Assembly (NCBI GenBank): GCA_030374805.1
Contig: JARGSG010000241.1
Span: forward strand, 327,391-391,390
Origin: Gracilaria gracilis
Taxonomy: Eukaryota > Rhodophyta > Florideophyceae > Gracilariales > Gracilariaceae
DNA: 64,000 nucleotides
Direction: 5' to 3'
Part shown: one piece after another, positions 59,394 to 64,000 of the stretch
Layout of the letters: the number at the start of each line of letters is the position of its first letter
Position numbering within the stretch: position 1 is the stretch's first letter
Position numbers and translations under genes: made by a program
Notes under the pieces: model-generated
Seen by the model: the letters and a program-made list of their open reading frames with translations, nothing else
Told to the model about the DNA's origin: nothing
Database searches by the model: none

Positions 59394-59513
59394 TATCGGT
59401 CTTCCCGAAAAGTTCCTTCTTAAAAAGCATCCAATAGAGGGTGTGGGAAGATGAACAGAAGTGAATCTAAGGCACACGAATTATCGAAATACAAACACCC
59501 ACGCTTGTCCTTG

Positions 59514-59537
59514 ATTAGGGGTTTGATTAGGGTTTAG
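59514..59537 (+). repeat. Short degenerate telomere-like tract before copy 2
   Basis: GATTAGGGG, GATTAGGG and TTTAG words lie directly before GTTAAGCCCACTACG. This is the same position and orientation as the long tract before copy 1, but only about three units remain. Confidence 0.7.
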
Positions 59538-59941
59538 TTAAGCCCACTACGGGGGTTTTTCGTTAAGGGGGGGGAATTTGATGTTAGGGCCCTAGTTGGC
59601 CAAGTTAGGGCTCTAGGGGGGCCCATGTATGGGTCTCATTTCTGGGTTCAGGAGGACAATCGACTGTAAGAATCGAACGAATTTCGCAAATATATCTGGT
59701 AATGAAGCTCAGTTTTCTTTCTTTGAGGCTAACGGTCCCTTACATGTTTCATTTTTCTTTGTCAAATTGTGTAGCCTTGGTTAGCAATGGAACTTATATT
59801 CCCTTTTTGTGGGAGGGATTGATATGGGGATCTTGTTTTTCCGCTCCATGGTGTTCGGGATGGATTTCTTTTCGTTATGTTAGGGGGAATTTGTCGCGCA
59901 TAGATCCTGAAAGGATCTTAAATGTTGTGGAATGATGAACA

Positions 59942-60939
59942 GGACATGATGAAGAAGACTGGCAATGATCTATGTGGTATTTACCAGACGAGGAATTGAA
60001 CTGCGCTATGAAGTTTTGGCCAGTGGCGTATCCATTTAATGCCCGAAGCTTAGGAGGCTCATATTTATTCCCCATCAGATGACCTGTTTTCGTGAATTAA
60101 TTAACACCACAAGGTCTCTCGCAGAGAAGGTGGGCAATTAATTATTTGTACGATAATCCTGATAACAAGTTGGAGAGCCATACATGATTGCAAACATGAT
60201 TGCAAAAATCCTCGCAACTCTGATTGGAATATGCGACGTGGCTTTTATTGGGGTCAATTGAAATCACAAGAACGGTTGATAACCTTTTGGCCTTCAAGTT
60301 CGCTGTTTTACTACTTGGCTGCTCTTCTCAATATAGGTAGAATGAAGGAAGAAATTTCACATGGGATGAGATGAAGTCGGCCTTTCATCTAAAGATGAAT
60401 AAATAATTTCGTAAAGCAATGGTGAGACAAATGAGACAAATGAAACGCAAAGTATACAAGAACTTATGGATGAAACTTGATGAAGGCATCCGAGAAAAGC
60501 TATGAAAGTGAGAACGCTATAGATGCGACCGTGAGCCAATTTTCATAAAACACTAGAGCCGGATACTAACAAATATGAAAGAATTGTAGGAAATTGTAAT
60601 GTGATGGATTGGGCATTGGAGGATTTTAAAGTAAGAAAAGCAACGAAGTCTAAATATAAAATAGAAGTGGGAAGAATCGCACCGTTACGACTTCTTTTTC
60701 GATCGGAAAGAATCGCAGCATGAGCGGCCACTCAAAATGAAAATGAAAATGCTGATTACAATTCACAGCCTGCTTCTTCTCAACCTGGAGATGGCAGCAC
60801 AAGCAATTCAACGTTAGAGGATACTAAAAACGAAATAGGAAAGCTGCATACGTTGAACGAAACCATCAAGAAGAAGGCGTTGAACGAAACTATCAAGAAG
60901 AAAGCGGTGCCCATGGATACGAAGTTAAAAGAAAATTGA
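59942..60939 (+). pseudogene. Decayed gene in duplicated segment, copy 2
   Basis: Counterpart of 48,804-49,801 at an offset of 11,138 bases, with the same internal stops and only a few base differences (for example AACGAAGTC for AACAAAGTC near 60,644). The shared lesions show the break predates the duplication. Confidence 0.35.
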
Positions 60940-61430
60940 GGAGAAAAAGGCGGCATTACAAACATTTTAATAAAGCTACCGGCGTACCTGAGGTATTCAA
61001 GGGCCCTGAGAGTTGCCCTTTCCAATGAATGGATGTCCTCCACCTCCTTTTTCAGACCACCTTTGAAAAGTCCCAACTTTTCCGACTATTCATTGTATAC
61101 CTGTCATGAAACATGTAACTGTTTAACCTCAAGGAAGCGATTCCAAACCTCGCTATATAAAGAGATTTGAGTTCACTACTAATTCTTTCGATTCCCCAAC
61201 GAGAACAACACTCACCATCGAAACAGAAACCCATCTGTAGATACCCTATTTCATGGTTATTCCATAGTCGTAGTGTTCCTCTTCCGCACAGAAAGCAATT
61301 TTCGATGCTAATTGCACCTCCTAACATTAAACTATTCTCACGGCCGTCATAGTGAAAAAATAGATAACCTCTTCACAAAAGAGAACCAAACGTCAAACTG
61401 AATATCGAAAATCCTTTATAACCAATAGCT

Positions 61431-63591
61431 ACTTTTCACCAGACAAGTTTCCCAATCTTGCTGGTCAAGTCTGTTGAACCCTGGAGTAAAGCTATATCCA
61501 CTGAACTTCAGAAATTCGAAACTCATAAACGCTTCCTTCCATAACATCCAATGCTTTACAAAACAGCCATTATTGCGAACATCTGTTCAAACTGTTGAAA
61601 ACAGCCAGCATTGTGGAGATCCTTCAAACTGTTCGAGAATAGATGGCACCCGTTAGTAGTACATAATACACATGGTGAAGAATTGCTGATGTCTGTATCT
61701 ATATGCCGTAAATTACTTTAGTAAACGTGGGATACGTGTGAAGTGCAAAAAGGTGTTTTACACGTGGCACTTCGACTCTCCTTTCACTGTAGCCGGTGTC
61801 CGTTTCATTAAAGTTGCATTTGTGGGCCACTTGTGCGCGATATAATTTCAGGTGCCACATGACGGAGCCATGTCCTAGGACATGGCGAAAACTTGGTTCA
61901 TGTTCGTGCAAAGCGCGCGGGATGTTTCCAAAAAATTGGTATTTATTTACAAAAACTTTTTTTGAGAATTCCGTGATGCTTTTCACCAGACAAGTTTCCC
62001 AATCTTGCTGGTCAAGTCGGCTGAACCCTGGAGTAAAGCTATATCCACTGAACTTCAGAAATTCGAAACTCATAAACGCTTCCTTCCATAACATCCAATG
62101 CTTTACAAAACAGTCATTATTGTGAACATCTGTTCAAACTGTTGAAAACATCCAGCATTGTGGAGATCCTTCAAACCGTTCGAGAATAGATGGCACCCGT
62201 TAGTAGTACATAATACACATGGTGAAGAATTGCTGATGTCTGTATCTATATGCCGTAAATTACTTTAGTAAACGTGGGATACGTGTGAAGTGCAAAAAGG
62301 TGTTTTACACGTGGTCTTTCGACTCTCCTTTCACTGTAGCCGGTGTGCGTTTCATTAAAGTTGCATTTGTGGGCCACTTGTGCGTGATATAATTTCAGGT
62401 GCCACATGACGGAGCCATGTCCTAGGACATGGCGAAAACTTGGTTCATGTTCGTGCAAAGCGCGCGGGATGTTTCCAAAAAATTGGTATTTATTTACAAA
62501 AACTTTTTTTGAGAATTCCGTGATGCTTTTCACCAGACAAGTTTCCCAATCTTGCTGGTCAAGTCGGCTGAACCCTGGAGTAAAGCTATATCCACTGAAC
62601 TTCAGAAATTCGAAACTCATAAACGCTTCCTTCCATAACATCCAATGCTTTACAAAACAGCCATTATTGTGAACATCTGTTCAAACTGTTGAAAACAGCC
62701 AGCATTGTGGAGATCCTTCAAACCGTTCGAGAATAAATGGCACCCGTTAGTAGTACATAATACACATGGTGAAGAATTGCTGATGTGTGTATCTATATGC
62801 CGTAAATTACTTTAGTAAACGTGGGATACGTGTGAAGTGCAAAAAGGTGTTTTACACGTGGTCTTTCGACTCTCCTTTCACTGTGGCCGGTGTCCGTTTC
62901 ATTGAAATTGCACTTGTGGGCCACTTGTGCGCGATATAATTTCAGGTGCCACATAACGGAGCCATGTCCTAGGACATGGCGAAAACTTGGTTCATGTTCG
63001 TGCAAAGCGCGCGGGATGTTTCCAAAAAATTGGTATTTATTTACAAAAACTTTTTCTGAAAATTCCGTGATGTAAGAACATGAACCACTTTTTCATGGTG
63101 TCCTAGGACATGAAGCATTCAAGTTATATTTTGGGACAAGAGCCCCTGGTCATACACCATGGACGAATGCGGACGCGGAGCAATGTGTTGAGGAGGCCAT
63201 GTCCTAGGACATGGCGAAAACTTGGTTCATGTTCGTGCAAAGCGCGCGGAATGTTTCCAAAAAATTGGTATTTATTTACAAAAACTTTTTCTGAAAATTC
63301 CGTGATGCAAGAACATGAACCACTTTTTCATGGTGTCCTAGGACATGAAGCATTCAAGTTATATTTTGGACAAGAGCCCCTGGTCATACACCATGGACGA
63401 ATGCGGACGCGGAGCAATGTGTTGAGGGGGCCATGTCCTAGGACATGGCGAAAACTTGGTTCATGTTCGTGCAAAGCGCGCGGGATGTTTCCAAAAAAAT
63501 TGGTATTTATTTACAAAAACTAAAACTTTTTCTGAAAATTCCGTGATGCAAGAACATGAACCACTTTTTCATGGTGTCCTAGGACATGGTT
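61431..63591. repeat. Array of 547-bp and 235-bp units with palindromes, copy 2
   Basis: The 20-bp palindrome starts at 61,867, 62,414, 62,961, 63,196 and 63,430 (intervals 547, 547, 235, 234). The order long, long, short, short matches the start and end of copy 1 with the middle missing, consistent with unequal exchange. The final unit has the same AAAACTAAAACTTTTT insertion as the last unit of copy 1 (54,645 and 63,518), so the ends are homologous and only the interior differs. Confidence 0.9.
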
Positions 63592-64000
63592 CCACCCCGT
63601 GTTGAAGTTGTACACTTCAAGACTCCGCCCAGAAGCCATCCTGATTTATTGTGCTTATTCCTGTATTCCTTAAAACCAAGATTTCTATTATGCACAAACG
63701 TGACATATTGGTCTTTGCAAGCGCCCCGTACTCACTTCATTGCGTAGGCTAAATCGTATAACACGCCTTGCCACTACCGAAACTACACCAAGGGTTCCAT
63801 GCGCAACGGCGGCGAAAAGCAACACGACGACTTGAACACCTCAATTCGTGAAATCTGCTCTAAAAAGGATTCCGCGCCAAATCTCTACGTGTCGTTGTTG
63901 TTTCGATTGAAGTGCAGGGAGTGGAAGGGAAGGAGAAGGAGCGGTTCGCAGTGTGAGATATAAAACAATGTGGAAATAACTATGGTGTTGGCTACGCAAC

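Larger units (their letters stand above)
59532..63998. repeat. Subtelomeric segmental duplication, copy 2
   Basis: Near-identical to 48,396-55,129 but about 2.27 kb shorter because it has fewer palindrome-bearing units (5 palindromes against 12). Flanking unique parts match closely. The homology runs to within two bases of the window end, so it is unclear whether copy 2 continues into a second set of the three genes. Confidence 0.93.

Noticed and set aside
55422..59430. Euplotes-type genetic code as explanation for frame changes
   Set aside because: Euplotes shifts mainly at AAA-TAA or AAA-TAG and reads TGA as Cys. Here several joins involve TGA and none has AAA before the stop, and canonical-looking short introns explain at least one join.

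Overview
The window is eukaryotic nuclear DNA, very probably subtelomeric. Evidence: two decayed Ty3/gypsy-type retrotransposons, a two-gene PIF/Harbinger-type DNA transposon, candidate short GT-AG introns of about 45-65 bases, a 31-kb satellite array and a telomere-like (TTTAGGGG)n tract. There are no operons, ribosome-binding sites or other bacterial features. I cannot name the species. An alga or other protist would fit (TTTAGGG-type telomeres occur in plants, several algae and oomycetes), but that is inference.

Layout. (1) 1-17,290 is a transposon graveyard. It holds one intact-looking unknown gene (1662-2279), a well-preserved Harbinger-like element with terminal inverted repeats (3302-6050), a tRNA-like fragment (about 7419-7488), a broken gypsy element (7650-11,513), decayed coding remnants (11.5-13.4 kb) and a second gypsy element (14,021-17,295). 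The second element stops inside RNase H where the satellite begins. (2) 17,291-48,157 is about 38.6 head-to-tail copies of a 797-bp satellite. The middle is highly homogenised and shows a 1594-bp dimeric higher-order repeat with one register slip. (3) 48,158-48,400 is a telomere-like tract attached directly to a broken satellite monomer; its last 13 units are perfect TTTAGGGG. (4) 48,396-64,000 holds two copies of a subtelomeric segment (48,396-55,129 and 59,532-63,998). Each is preceded by telomere-like repeats in the same orientation. Between them lie three apparently non-transposon genes: a two-Myb protein with a telobox-like C-terminal domain (55,422-57,091 or 57,269), an unknown gene (about 57,557-58,588) and a convergent unknown gene (58,629-59,393).

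The most interesting reading is that the right third is a tandem subtelomeric element with a period of about 11.14 kb. It is separated by telomere-type repeats, built like yeast Y' elements, and carries its own candidate telomere-repeat-binding protein. Its duplicated part also contains arrays of 547-bp and 235-bp units, each carrying a perfect 20-bp palindrome. The G-rich strand of the telomere-like tract runs rightward, so the chromosome end is expected to the right.

Several genes change frame, mostly in the same direction (+1). Short introns, assembly indels and true frameshifting cannot be separated from sequence alone, so exon structures here are provisional.
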